Part shown: positions 1 to 11,973 of the stretch, in pieces
How the letters are laid out: every line of letters begins with the position of its first letter
Position numbering within the stretch: position 1 is the stretch's first letter
Source: Holtermannia corniformis
Taxonomy: Eukaryota > Basidiomycota > Tremellomycetes > Holtermanniales
Reading direction: 5' to 3'
Assembly (NCBI GenBank): GCA_001599935.1
Contig: BCIJ01000010.1
Span: 308,444 to 372,443, forward strand
Length of the DNA: 64,000 bases
Made by a program: the position numbers and the translations under genes
The notes under the pieces: generated by a model
Seen by the model: only the letters and a program-made list of their open reading frames with translations
Databases searched by the model: none
What the model was told of the DNA's origin: nothing

Positions 1-189
1 CTGAGGCCGAGCTGTTGTACTGCAGTCGGCGGCCTAGCTGTCTCAGGTCCAGCCGGGTCACACGCGCTACGACAAGTGAGCAATGCCAAACTCATTGTAT
101 TTACTAACCAGCATCCGCGTTCGGACGCAAAGGCTGCTGCAGAGCGGATAGCGCGGTTTCGCTAGCAGGTAGTCCACTGCGAGCCTCAA

Positions 190-3100
190 TCAAGCTGCCA
201 TAACGTCAGTGCCTAGGCAGCTTCCCCTTGTCACCAACATTTCTTCCCATTCCCCTTCATTGAGCATCTCCTCTGCCGCATCCAAGCCGGTTGAACGCCG
301 GAATTCACCTGTATCAACATTCCATACCCGAGCCTTGCCATTCGTATAAGTCACGAGCAGGTTGTGGTTGCCAAGGAAGATTCGGTGCAAACGAGCGCGG
401 GACGCAGGTAAGGTGTGCAAGCTGCGAAACGTCAGCCACGCCATCGCCTCGGCCACAAACTCACATATCCATGGTGTCGACTGAGATAGTCGCAAGTGTT
501 CCCTCCTCGGAGACGCACAGCAAGCATCCCCGGAGCTTGCCGGCAATACGACTCTCGAGGACGGTGACCGCTCGTACCGGATCGGCAAAGAGCGTCCAGG
601 ATCCCTGCAGACGTAGGGGTCTGCGCAAGTCAGCGCAATGCAAATCAATAATGGCCACTCACTCTGCCGTCCAAACGCGCACGACGCCATCCTCGTCACC
701 CGCCGCAAGCAAGGCGCCCGCTGCTTTCTCATCGCTGCCAAATGGTCTTGTCACGGTCGCTAAACATGTCACGGAACACGGCAAGCGGTCGATCTCTGTC
801 TCGGTGTCTCCGGCATCAGGCAGTGGAGACCCAAGCAATCCAGCAAATCCGGTACGACGGACCACACCATCGGCTGTGAACGTCAGACGTGCATTCTCAG
901 TGTGAGCATCAGCACCTACAGTCGCACACAAAGGCTACCTCGTTGGTTAGATGGGCAAGGATACTGACATCTAGGTAAGGCCGTTCCGCAACAAATTTGT
1001 AGGTTGCCAACGTCTCCTGGGGGCCGGCGGCGCTGACCGCCACGAAGTTGCCCGTGTTGCCGACGATCAGGCATTGCTCGTCCAAATCGAGCGGTGATGC
1101 ATTGGGTGACAGCGTCGTTTCGTGTCGATATCTGTGGTGTGAGCCACATGAAGCAGATGAACACACTTACTCTGGTCGGCGACCTGGAACAACACACTCG
1201 GTCTCCGCCTTGTACTTGCATACAGAGGTCTACAAGTCATCAGCCTTGGCAGTACACAACCGCGTGGGCATACTCTTGTAGCTATGAAAAGACTTTCGAG
1301 GTGCTCGTCCGCACGGACGTCGGTCAAAATATCCTCTGGTAGATGAACGCTACCAATGACACGCAATGTGGTCAAATCGACCTTGAACAGCTACCGAACA
1401 TGATCAGTATATCATTCATGAAGCCGCGCATACGTACATCGACTGCAGTGTCTGTCCACCCGAAGCCAGACCCTTGCTCGTTGAGACGGAGTCGCGTCCA
1501 GCCTCCACCTCCGTCTCGCTCAACCTCGACCCCTTCTGCGACAACAAGCTGCGTTGCGACGTTTGACGCCGGTTTGAGTTCTGTCTTGCCGAGCTTTCGT
1601 GACGCAAGCAGCTTGCTGAGGTTTTTGCCACCCAGCGAATCGGTGAAAGCATCAAACCGGCTGGTGTGGGCTTCGGGAGCGTCGTCACGCGCAGCGGGTC
1701 CACTATGCGATGATCTACGAGCAAGCAGGTGCTTACGGCTGTCGTTTGTGGGTTCGGCCACTGATAGTTTGTCGGATGAGGGACCTGATGTGGCATTGGC
1801 GGGCATGTTTGCGATTGACTGTGATTTATGCAGTGTTGGTCTGCTATCAGAGCCTCGCGGAGTATGTGCGGATGAAGGGAAAATGACAGGGTAGGCCATG
1901 AGCGAGGTAGGTGTCGAGTGGAGAAGGAAGGGAACACCTACGAGACATGAGTTAGCGTCCGATAAAAGAGGTCCGATCGGTTGGTACCTTGCTTGGTCTT
2001 GCCGCAAGCAACGGCTCCGATGCCAGGCAGCTCGATTCGGCCAGAGACCTCGAGCTCGTTGTTCTCAGCCAACGAGAGGGTAAGGACTCGAGTCATGCCC
2101 TCTGTGGCCTGTGCAAGCAGATTGGGAAAGGGTTTCGCATGTACGACCAGTACCGCGGACTAGTTGTGATGCATCAGCCGCAAATCCCAAACAGCGACAA
2201 GTACTGACCCCATTACTACTTATAATTTCGACTCCTTGCCAATCTAGGGGTTCGTAGAGTCGGATCCTCTGCTTGCCAAGCGTCCTGAAGGTATTGCCGG
2301 CGCTCGGTTGCACATCTGCCAGAGGTCCGAGTTCAACGTGGGAGATATGGCTTCCGTCAGCCATTGAAATCAAATCCAGATCACTGTCAATCATCAGATA
2401 TCATCCACGTGCGATGTCGCCGACGTACCCCGAAGACCGCAATACGGCTAGGGAACGCAAAGCTGGCGCTTTGACGAGCGCTACAATCTGACCTCGGCCA
2501 GATCCTGGCAGGAAGACTTGCTTAGGCGCAACACCATCTATCGTCTTGAGAGTAAAGTCTGGCGCATGCGCTGCATGAACCTCGCGAAAGTGCGAGCCGG
2601 CGTGTTCAACTTTACGACGGTCATCGACCTCTTGCTCGTCTGCCCGTTGTTCGCGGTCCATCTCGAGTTGGACCGCGCGCTCCGCCACGTCTTCCTGTAG
2701 CTCAAGTGTGTTCATTCGCGTTCCGTCGTGTTTCATCCCCGGCGGCAGTATCGAAGTGTTTGACGCCGTGCGCGAGACGGATGGACGATGCTTTGACAGA
2801 TGGACCTTTTCGGATCCAGGCCTGCCGCTGAGCCCCAGACCAAGCCCATGAGGGCCATCATGGCTGTCCCGACCTCTACCGCTAGAGGTAGAGTCACGCC
2901 CCTTTTGCTCTCTCAGCGTCTCGAGCAACTCCTCGCGATCAATAATCCTACTAGCGCTCGTGGCCTCGGTGGTTGGGCTCGCAGACGTTGTCGTCACACT
3001 GATAGCTGGCACTTGGTGCGCCGAGGGCGGTGGTGAGAATGCAGAAACCCGTCTACGGCTTGAGCCATTGGTCGGCGTTGATGACGCTGTCGAAGGCGCA

Positions 3101-3396
3101 CGGGACCGGCGCAGTCCGAGCGACGGTGAGGACGGCGACAGCAGGGGTGAGGTGATTCGGGGAGGCGTTGGGAGCTCGATCGGCTTTGGCACATGATGGC
3201 GTTGCTCTAGGATCCAGATACAGTTGTCGGGCGAAGCGAACGCGGTGAAGGTACGGGTCGGTTGTGAGGTGGACGGGTAACGCCAAGTTGCGACGTGCGT
3301 TGGGGAGAAGGCAAGTGATGGGATGGGATTGCTCGAGTCCGGGTAGAGATCTGGCGGCCTTGCGAGTAGTGCAAGCACCAGAGGCCGCTCTTTCAT
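190..3396 (-). CDS. WD40/beta-propeller-type protein, multi-exon, function unassigned
   Basis: About 900-1,000 residues if introns are removed. The first large exon (3396-2437) holds a hydrophobic, propeller-like N terminus (ALLARPPDLYPDSSNPIPSL), then a Ser/Pro-rich linker and a charged stretch. Later exons carry WD-type strand endings such as DEDGVVRVW (about 660-690) and YTNGKARVWNVDTGEF (about 290-345). Short introns separate them, for example about 2436-2384. The late motif faintly recalls WDR7/rabconnectin-like proteins, but I cannot assign a family. The start at 3396 is the first in-frame ATG; an upstream exon is possible. The 3' end is uncertain: a stop occurs at 190-192, but a gt...ctgac...ag intron overlaps it and the gene could run past the left edge. 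Confidence 0.6.
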
Positions 3397-3602
3397 GATG
3401 ATGACCGGATCTATCACTGGAACAAGACGGGATCACCAACAGCCGAACGAACAACCCGACCTGATTTTGCTGCATTTCATGTGCGACGTCTTGTCGCCTG
3501 CTGCGTATCGAGATCCATTGCAGGCGACAACGCAAGCCACACAGCGTTCGTAGATGCGAGAGATATGCATACACAATGACAACGAGTCCTCTCCGTCACC
3601 CA

Positions 3603-4525
3603 CTACTTGAACAAGATCTGACACGTATACACCTTCTCGTCTGAATCCCAGTGCCGCCATGTCGAGTCTGGGTCCTCGTCCTCCTCGACAATCTCCTTGG
3701 ATGGGATCGCGAACCCAATCGTCTCGTAAGGCTCGGCAGCGATCAAGAGATATTGAAACGCGCGGTTCGGGACCTCGCGCCGCTGCTCGTACGCGCTCAT
3801 CAAACGACGGTGTGGCTTTTGGCCAGGCTTGATCTCCGGCAGCATGATCTTGAATCGCAAGCCCATCCGTTGCGTCGAGGGATCACGGATCTTGGCGACT
3901 TCGTAACCTGAGCCATGTCAAGTGATGGAATCACACCAGGCACTATCCACCCACCTGGTCGCCCGATCTTGACAAACAACTTTTTCCTCACGGATCCAGG
4001 ACCTCCCACCGCAGGGTGCGAGATCATCAACTGCTGTTCCTTGTTCTCCTTGGCGGCACGGCGGGCGAGGTTGGTCTGGTGCTTCTTGCCCTGCGTATGG
4101 GCAAGGTACGAGCCCTCGTTGATGTGGAGAGTGAGACACAGACGGCATTCTAGTGTGCCAAGATGGGTTCGAAGGATATACGGGTCCTAAGAGTGCATCA
4201 GCCCACGTTGTACAGGTGGAAGGGCGTGGGGGGTGCAGACCTTTGCGAGATCAATCGTCTCCAATGCCAACTTTCTCAATCGCTCTCGTCGGTCCACATT
4301 CGCCTCGGAGTTGCCAGCTGGGAGCCTAGCGTAAGTAACAGACCTTGGTGTGGATGATAGAATGCGACTTGCCTACACCACCACCGCCGTGACGACTGCC
4401 AGCTCGATTCTGCACTCATCAGCCTTTTGTCAAACGACGGTCAACCCTGTCGAGCTTACTTGGTAATCTAGAAGCCAGCAATGTCAGCTAAGCTCGCATC
4501 GTCCGCTGCCATGCGACTCACCCAT
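3603..4525 (-). CDS. SF3A2: Splicing factor 3a subunit 2 (SF3A2 / Prp11 / Sap62)
   Basis: Component of the U2 snRNP SF3a complex, which acts in prespliceosome assembly in the nucleus. Reading through introns gives the family N terminus MDYQNRAGSRHGG, then NVDRRERLRKLALETIDLAK, the matrin-type C2H2 finger (CRLCLTLHINEGSYLAHTQG, then KKHQTNLARRAAKE) and the C-terminal KIMLPEIKPGQKPHRRLMSA and AAEPYETIGF motifs. The length (219 aa) matches compact fungal homologues. Proposed exons are 4525-4522, 4467-4460, 4409-4385, 4326-4241, 4186-3955 and 3907-3603, summing to 660 nt. The first two coding exons are only 4 and 8 nt. The boundary at 4385/4326 is the least certain. It is divergent from NDUFB9. 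Confidence 0.93.
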
Positions 4526-4702
4526 GATGTTCTATACGTGTTGATGGCAACAGACTGGATACACGCCTTGCAACACGGTAACATCCAAGTTGAGGCTCAA
4601 ACCCCCACCCGCGATCGGCGTTACGTCATAACGCCGATGGATGCAAACCCCCCGCTGAAGCTGCACTAGCTGGCCAGCACTTGTCTGTAGGGTCGCAACA
4701 CC

Positions 4703-5286
4703 ATGTCCTCCTCACAAGCCACTACAACCTTCTCAGCCGCTCATCGGTGCGTCAGCGTCCAGCTCCACCGAATGCCCATCTTTCTCGGTTGCTCGTCTAG
4801 GCGTCGCGCTGACATGCCGCTCGAATCCTATAGGCTCTATGTCAAGTCGCTCTACAAGCGCACACTGACCGATGCGTTGAACTGGTACATCCGTCGAGAC
4901 CTCTGGCGGAACCGGGCTATCGAGATCCGAGCAGAGTTTGAGCGCAACAGGTCGGTGCTGCCGGCTTCGGTCGAGCCGTAGCTCACGACGACACTAGGAA
5001 CGTGACGGACCCGCGTGCTCTTGCTGCGATCCTGGAGCAGGCAGAGGCAAAATTGGCGAGCAAGGCGCACCCGGACCCGTACAGACGTGAGCTCTGCGGG
5101 TGTGACTGAGACCCAGAGGCTGCAACTGACGCGTGGCGCAGCACCACTGTATCCGGACGGCACAAAGTGGGAGCGCAACATTCCGGTGAGTCTCTTTGTT
5201 AACGTGCCGTACCTCGCTCACACAGCCGTCAGCCACGCATGTTCTCAGCTCAAGAAAAGCACGACGCTCTGCACTCTGCCCATTGA
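4703..5286 (+). CDS. NDUFB9: NADH:ubiquinone oxidoreductase subunit NDUFB9 (B22), LYR family
   Basis: Accessory subunit of mitochondrial complex I that carries an LYR-type motif. Five exons (4703-4746, 4834-4950, 4998-5086, 5142-5185, 5233-5286) sum to 348 nt, 115 aa. The protein reads RLYVKSLYKRTLTDALNWYI, then the charged helix RAIEIRAEFERNR, then ASKAHPDPYRPPLYPDG and TKWERNIPPRMF. This is the helix pattern and the PxPY...G(T/S)xxER motif of the B22 family. It lacks the long C-terminal extension of animals, as is usual in fungi. The start lies 177 bp from the SF3A2 start on the other strand, so the two probably share a promoter region. The last acceptor (5231-5232) was chosen because it keeps the family-like PPRMF reading. 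Confidence 0.88.
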
Positions 5287-5444
5287 TCAAGATGTATTGT
5301 ATGATCCAACCATCGCACGGTCCTAGCCACAGACGTCTCTCACACGGCAACACAGCACCAGCTTACATGTCACCTGGAGGCAGTTGAGGCTTCACTATAT
5401 ACAACAGTATAGACACTCTACTTCTGATCGTCCATCACACCCCA

Positions 5445-8199
5445 TCACCTCCTGTCCACCTTTGGCTTGTTCTTGGCCCGCTCACGATGCAGCCTCACCT
5501 GCTCCCGTACCTTTTCCACATATTCTTGCGTCAATCCATCAGACGGCGTCAAGTTTGGAACGAATCCTGACAGCTTGACGGGGGTTGGCAGGGCGCGCAG
5601 AGCACTTGCCGGGGCATGACTTGCAGTCTGCGATCCGGCACGGTGCTGTCCGTTGCTCGTGTAGGCACCTGTCGATTGGCCTGTTGATCGTTCACGACGA
5701 GGCAGCGGCGCCTGCTTCTCGTCCGCACGAGATTCCAGACTAGGCGGTAAGGTCGGGTAGACGCGCGCCAGTTTCTCAGATGGGTGTAGACTTCTTTCCT
5801 GAGCATGCTCGCGAGAAACCTTTTCGAGGTTTGTCGCCGAGTCAGACGGTCCGCCTTTGGTTGCAATCGGAGGAGCCCGCGCTCCGTGCAAGCGCTCATC
5901 CTTCTCGTCGTCTGATGACACACCGCCTTCACTGCCCGTATAGCTCCCATTCCTGCGCACCAGCCCAATCCTCTGCAGCATCGACCCGCTACGTGATCGC
6001 CCGCGCTTTGAGGCACTCGCGCTCGACTTGATCGGCGGTGTGGCCTCGACAGTCTTAACGGGCGATGACGAGCGCAGGAGATTCAATGGGTTGAGGTAGG
6101 ATAGCGCGCTGCGAGGCTGAGCTTCCGACTCGTGATCGGGCGTGATCGGCCCGACGGGTCTTGGTGCAGAATTCGACTGCTTGGCCTTCTCGTCCGTCTG
6201 TACGTTTCCGGTACTAGCCGAAAACGAGAGCTTGCGCTTGAGAGACGAACCACCGCGCTGTGACGCCCCCTTGTCCTGGCTCAAGCTTGCCGACTCGATC
6301 GAAGTGTCTGCCTTGGAATGCTCTTTGTCACTGTCGGGCACGAGCACATGTCCCGTCGCAACAACATGCGCGAGGGCAAAGCGATTCTCAGACGGCAGCG
6401 ATGCTGGCAGCTCGTCTTCCTCTGCACCCGGTCCGCCGGCGGGGATCGCGACCGGGTCAAAGATGTCGTTGATTCGTTTCCGCGCTGGCCGTCTCTGCTG
6501 CTTTGATCGAACCGGTAGCTCTTCTTCGCTGCCGCTGATGTCGGATGTAGCATGTCCTGCTGGGACTGCGGACGAGCCGCTCGAGGTTGACGCTCTGCGA
6601 CGTAGGTGGTGGTACGCAGGTTGCGCACAAGATACGGGTGCGCTGCTATCGCCTGGTGCGCCTTGAGAGGCGCTATCCTGTGTGTGGCCGCCGACAGCAA
6701 CGGCCTTACTTTGCACGCATGGAGAAGATCCAGGCAGGTTGTGATCTCGGTCGGCGCTACCGTTCACACTTGCGCGTATTGACCCGAGCGAGGCCTGACT
6801 TGCGGGCGAAAGCGGATGCGCAATGGGTGATTGCGCCGACGTGCCAGGATGTGGCGACGGCCTAGTGTGCGAACGGACCGACGTCGCGCTTGCTTGACTC
6901 GACTGCGGCTTGACCGACTCGAATACCGATGATGGAACGGCCGGCACGTCGGGCTTGGTGTCGGTCGTTGACGACGGGCTTGGAACACGCTCGTTCACGG
7001 ATTCTGCAGCAGGCTGTGCAGGTTGTCGAGGCTGCCTGTGTTTCAGCTCCGGCGAGGGTGGCCAGGAAATGGGGGAAGTCGCTTTGCTACTGGCGTCTTC
7101 GGCGTCGTCCTCCGTCACTTGCTCTTCTTCTTGACCTTCGGCGCCCGTCACCTCGTCGACAGCCGATGGCCGTTCCTCGATCTCTTCAGCCTCACGATCA
7201 CCAATCTCGCTTTGCTCGTCGTCCGTGCCCAGCTCGAGTCGAACCAACTGATCGGGATCCAAGCCGAAGATTGTAATCTTGCCGAGCTCGCCGAGTTGAG
7301 TGGCGCTGATGGCCATCAAGGCTGTCAAGTCGAGCTCTCGGACAGCTTTGGGGTCGGAGTAGTCTGGCAGTAGAGAGAATCGGTCATGTGACTGTGAGAC
7401 AGGTGTGAGCTTGCAGCATGTGTGACGAGGTGCAAGCCTCACCAATTTGGGCTCCGTGCGTGACGGCGACGGCGTAGACTGCTTGGCTGGTGCTGAAGAT
7501 TCCTGCACGCTCTCTGATCGCCGAAATGTCTGGACTGGGCGTTGTGCCGGGTTTGACCTGATCGTGGCGGCGTGTTAATTGGACCGCCAGCTGAGCATCA
7601 AGTGACGTACGATCCATTCCACCACTTGCAGAGTATCTCCCACGCAGCTACGTCTCTCGGACTCAACTCCCGAGCACTTGGCCAGTATATGGCCTCTGTT
7701 CTGTCGCCGCTCATGACCTTCCATTGCGTGACGTGCATCACAATTCTGGGCACTGTTGCATCAACGGCCGTTGTAGTTGGAGGCAGCAACGCGAAAGTGT
7801 ACGCCTCGATACTGAGTATAGCGCGTAGATGTGAGGTGAGAGGCTCGGCGAGTAGCGGATCCAACGCGCGCTCCTGTCTGCGCCGAGTGTCAGGCTGCGA
7901 GCGTGGAACGGAGGACAGAGTAACGTACCGGTCATATGCTTCGGCCGCAGCTTTGTCAAAGCGGATCAGGAACCGATGTGTCCTGTCTGCAGCGGTGGCG
8001 ACGATCTCTGAAGTCGCGGACACATCACCAAATGTATGGAACTACTCTGTTCAGCGCCGCCCTCGTCGCTCGCGGCATGCAGACCGACCTCAATGAGCTG
8101 GACGAGCTGACCAGTATGTGATGGCCTCAGATCGGCTCCATGATCACGGTCGTGCTTGACGATAGCTTGAGCTAGCCACGAGGTGATGTCTTTGGACAT
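5445..8199 (-). CDS. Large disordered protein with a possible TPP1/Tpz1-like OB-fold N terminus
   Basis: Five exons (8199-8046, 8007-7929, 7877-7611, 7557-7443, 7391-5445) sum to 2,562 nt, 853 aa. The first 230 residues look folded: ITSWLAQAI, GQLVQLIEVGL, then KIVATAADRTHRFLIRF, LRAILSIEAYTF and RIVMHVTQWKVM. The order (a W[IL] start, a GQL[LV] strand, a D-x-TH-x-R-x-L strand, then a strand ending at LxVxxW) resembles the OB fold of TPP1/ACD, a shelterin subunit that recruits telomerase. This is pattern recognition, not a database hit. The rest is Ser/Pro/Glu-rich and low complexity, ending in a basic helix (EYVEKVREQVRLHRERAKNK). The first intron (8045-8008) is only 38 nt. Alternative: an unrelated OB-fold or orphan protein. 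The gene itself is well supported; its identity is not. Confidence 0.7.
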
Positions 8200-8326
8200 G
8201 CTCCGACCGTTTCAACGCATGCCGGTGTCGAGTCCAGGTAGCTGAAGACCGCAATTGCGTTGAAGCTGGGCTCGAGACTATTTGGTTCCGACACGCGACG
8301 TTATGATTCTTAACGCTGCGGAATGA

Positions 8327-8802
8327 CTACGTAGTACTGCGCGCTCCGAGGCCTACCCAATTCGCCAATCCGAATTTCCGTGACCTCGATAGCTCTGCCC
8401 AGTTTACCACCAAGCCCCTATCCTGGTTTGCTCTTTTTGCTGAGCTTGCGACCTGTCGACTGCAGCCATAATAATGTAACAGTTCCGGCAAGCCGTTCAG
8501 GATCACAGGTGATGGAGGTTTATGGTTGACGAGCCAACCAAAGTGGGAGGGCCACTCGAGTATGTAAACGAAGATCGCCGTCATCGTGCTCTGCGCTGCT
8601 GCGTATCCAGCATGCTCTGTCTTCAACATGATGCTTGTGGTTTCGCCGTACGCCAAGCCTTCCTGCAGACCAAACGGGAACGCGCAGTCGAGTTTGCCAC
8701 CCAGTCTGTGCTATTCTTAGCGCGATCGGCGGCGTGACACCAAACTGGCCGCAAGCGTCACTCGCCACTGCCAGACAGCTCTTGATCACCACCACAGACC
8801 AT
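8327..8802 (-). CDS. Possible small membrane protein, two exons (weak)
   Basis: A 139-residue reading frame appears if 8802-8762 is joined to 8705-8327 through a gtgacg...cacag intron; the phase is kept. It contains one clear hydrophobic segment, GYAAAQSTMTAIFVYILEWP, preceded by an uncharged PFGLQEGLAYGETTS region. The segment loosely resembles the second membrane span of p22phox/NoxD-type proteins (a Y...GxFVxLLEWP pattern), but the arginine-rich motif that normally follows is absent and only one span is visible. The remaining C terminus looks uninformative. It is squeezed between two genes and overlaps the likely MAM3 promoter. It may be a pseudogene or non-coding. Confidence 0.25.
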
Positions 8803-8838
8803 CAACCAAGTTCCAAGAAGTAAAGCAACCCCCTTTGG

Positions 8839-11777
8839 ATGACAGACTCGACAGAAGCAGCACCAGCGTCGGAACCAGGTATACGACCGCCTCATAGAAA
8901 TGGACTCAACAAGCGCTCGCTTGGGCCGCTGCGGACGGCGGCCTACATCGCCATTGCCGCCCTCTTGCTCTGTGCGCTGATCGCACCGGCGGCTGCACAC
9001 CCGATCTACGACTCTCCACCTGACTCTCAGCCACTGTCAACGACTCTGTGGCAGCACATCGTTTCCTGGGTTGACACGCTCAACCCGCGCAACCACCATG
9101 GTGCCGTACCCCGGATGCTGCGTAAGCGTCTTAGCGAGCACGACACGAAGATCGTCGAGGGCTGCATGATCCCTGTCTGCGTCGCACTCAGTGGTATCTT
9201 TGCCGGTCTGACCCTCGCGTGAGTAAGTTTCTACTTCATGGTCTGATTATTGATCGCGGGCAGCTACTTTTCAGTCGACCCAACCCAGTTGCACGTCCTT
9301 GCAATATCGGGTACGCCAAAACAGCAAAAGGCTGCGCTCAAGACGTTGCCGATTCGGTAGGTTGATGGTTTAGGCCGACCTGATTGCTATTGCTCACGCG
9401 ACCACAGTGAAAATTCGCACCTGCTGCTCACCACCTTGGTCCTGTGCAACATGATCGTCAACGAAGCTCTTCCAGTCATTGCAGATGGCGTCATTGGTGG
9501 CGGCTACAAAGCAGTCATCGTCTCCACCGCGTTGGTGGTCATGTACGCATCATCGGAATCAGTGCCCTGCACACTGACACCCACGTAGCTTTGCCGAGAT
9601 CATCCCGCAATCCGTATGCTCGAGAAATGGACTTTCAATTGGCGCAGCCATGGCACCGTTCATGCGTGTGCTGATCATCATTGCCGTTCGTAATCGTGTT
9701 GTGATCGCTGACATGTGCACGACTCACGCCAATCCCTGCAGCTGCCTCTCGCGTGGCCCGTTGCAAAATTACTCGAACTTATCCTCGGTAAGTTTAACCA
9801 CACTGTGCAAAAATCAGATGCTGATATATCCGTTACAGGCAAGCACCACGGCATCGTCTATCGCCGATCCGAGCTCAAGGAGCTCATCAAGATCCATGCT
9901 GTCGACGGACAAGGTGGCGGCGACCTCGACAACGACACGGTCCTCATGGCACAAGGCGCTCTCGACCTGGCTGGTAAGACGGTCAAGGATGCCATGACTC
10001 CCATCGACAATGTCTTCGTAAGTTACCGGCGTGGGTTTTTAGCCTGGGACTGAGATCTCCAGATGCTCCCTATCGAAGCGAAACTCGACTATGAGACCTT
10101 GGGTCATGTCGTGCGATCAGGTCACTCACGTATACCAGTCTATTCCATGGTCGAGGTGTGTACCTGAACATGCTTGTCATTGCAGAGACTGATATCCGAC
10201 ATAGGTCCCCGATATCGACCTATCCGCCCCAGCGAAAGAAATGCCTCGTACACGCCTCGTCAAGCGGGTGCTTGGGACATTGCTCGTCAAGAGCTGCGTG
10301 CTTCTGGATCCTGAAGGTGATTACCTCACTGCTGCGTATGACCTGATCATTGCGCTGAACTACGAACAGATGCCACACCGCTGGCGACAATCCCCATCAA
10401 CGCGATTCCTTCTGTTCCCTGGGATGAGCCGCTCACCAACATGCTCAATGCTTTCCAGGATGGCAAATCACACATGGCAATGTACGCCGTGCTACCGTAT
10501 AAAGCCTGAATCCAGCTAACGTCGCCTGCAGTGTATCTCGCCGAGGCCGCACGGTCGAAAACGATCCAGAGGACAGCGCGTCAATCATAACAGCAGCGGC
10601 CGGCGGTCTGCGCCAACGCTTCATGCGTAAAGTCGCATCAAAGGTCGGGCGCGGTGGCGGCTCGGGCAGCGACACGAGCAGTGACAGCGAGGATTCGGTC
10701 AAACCGGAGAAGAAGACTTCGGGGCTTGCTCAGCGCGATCAAGCCGTGCCTGCGGATGCCGGATTGCCCGCAGAAAAAGTGGAGAAGGTATGTTTGGCTT
10801 GGACGTGCTGGCAAACTGGTTCTGACGCGGGCCTGTAGTTCTTTGAAGGCCTTGAAGGGGCGCCCTTGGGAGTCATCACGCTGGAGGATGTCCTTGAGGA
10901 GCTTATTGGCGAAGAAATCTACGACGAGTACGTTGGTATATGCTGCATCCCGCAATGTACTGACACGTGTAGGTATGACTCGCATGGCGGCGAAGCACTT
11001 GCTGCGTCTGCATTCGTGCCCAAAGAAGCCGCCCTCGCGGCCCGGAATGCAGCCATAGCTCGCGAGTCTGCCATCGCCCAGTCCACCCCTCTACCATTTA
11101 CAAATGACAGCGACATCCGCGACGAGCCACCCAGGCGATTGGCCATGCCGAAGATCCCACTGCCAAAGTTCGCGCTCGCCCGCAAGCCCACGTCCGTTCC
11201 AGGCCGAAAACGTTCTGGTGAACCGCAGACGCCGACCTTTACGGCCACACCGCAGCCAATGACGGAGATCGAGAAGACAGGTCCGGCCTGGGAGGAGACG
11301 GGAAGTACCATGACAGCCGTTGATGGTCAACCCGATGGCACTGTGCCACCACCTCCCACGGCAGTTCCCGCGCGTCTGCTGCCGACAACGTCACAGCCCA
11401 CGAATCTTCTTAGCGAGGTCCTGCTGCTTGAGCGCGGCAGACGCAAGCTAGCTGCGTCGGCTCCGACGCCGCCAGGAGCTACCACCAGTGTTCGACCGCA
11501 AAGTGCACCTGGCACCAAGAGCGCGTCTCGTCCGTCGACACCAGCTTCGACAAATACTGGTACGGCAGTCATTACTCAATCCGCACCAGGGTCGGCGCCG
11601 AACGCGGAGCCATCCGTGTCAGGTAACGAAGGGCTCCTGTCACCGCAGCCACGACGCATGCCCAAGTTCAAGAGCGTGCCGACGCCAATCGTCGGAACTC
11701 CCGTTGAGCGTGCGAGAGAAGACATCAAGCCGTCCGATAATCACAATGGCAACCAAAATCAAGGAAAGGAGATGTGA
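8839..11777 (+). CDS. MAM3: MAM3-like CNNM/CorC-type membrane protein (DUF21 + CBS)
   Basis: Homologue of yeast Mam3, a vacuolar membrane protein linked to metal homeostasis, and of animal CNNM magnesium transporters. Exon 1 (8839-9218) encodes a first hydrophobic segment (IAIAALLLCALIAPAAA) and the DUF21 start (VALSGIFAGLTLA). Later exons give RENSHLLLTTLVLCNMIVNE, the FAEIIPQSVCSR motif with SIGAAMAP, and KHHGIVYRRSELKELIKIH, all typical of the family. The CBS pair follows (DAMTPIDNVF, RSGHSRIPVYS, and GVITLEDVLEELIGEEIYDE). The last ~270 residues are a Ser/Pro-rich cytosolic tail. About ten short introns interrupt the N-terminal two thirds; the tail is one exon. Confidence 0.9.
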
Positions 11778-11973
11778 TTTCAGTGTATAAGTGTATGAGT
11801 GCGCAGGTGTCATGAATCGTAACTGCCTACCCCACTTTGCCGTCCCTTTGCGTCAGAACTCCCTTCAGACATGCCATACGTTGCTCCTTTGACCTGTTTG
11901 ACGTTCGCAACAGACCATAGGCCGCGACCGCCTGAACGTGATCTCCATCACAGACCACGATAGAATAGGCAGC

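Noticed and set aside
4327..4384. A GC-AG intron in SF3A2 using a gcaagt donor at about 4373
   Set aside because: Base-by-base reading shows the exon would then be out of frame with the conserved NVDRRERLR segment; a GT donor at 4384 keeps the frame.
5384..5578. Extension of the NDUFB9 gene further downstream
   Set aside because: The splice to 5233 gives a family-like end with a stop at 5284-5286; longer frames have no similarity.
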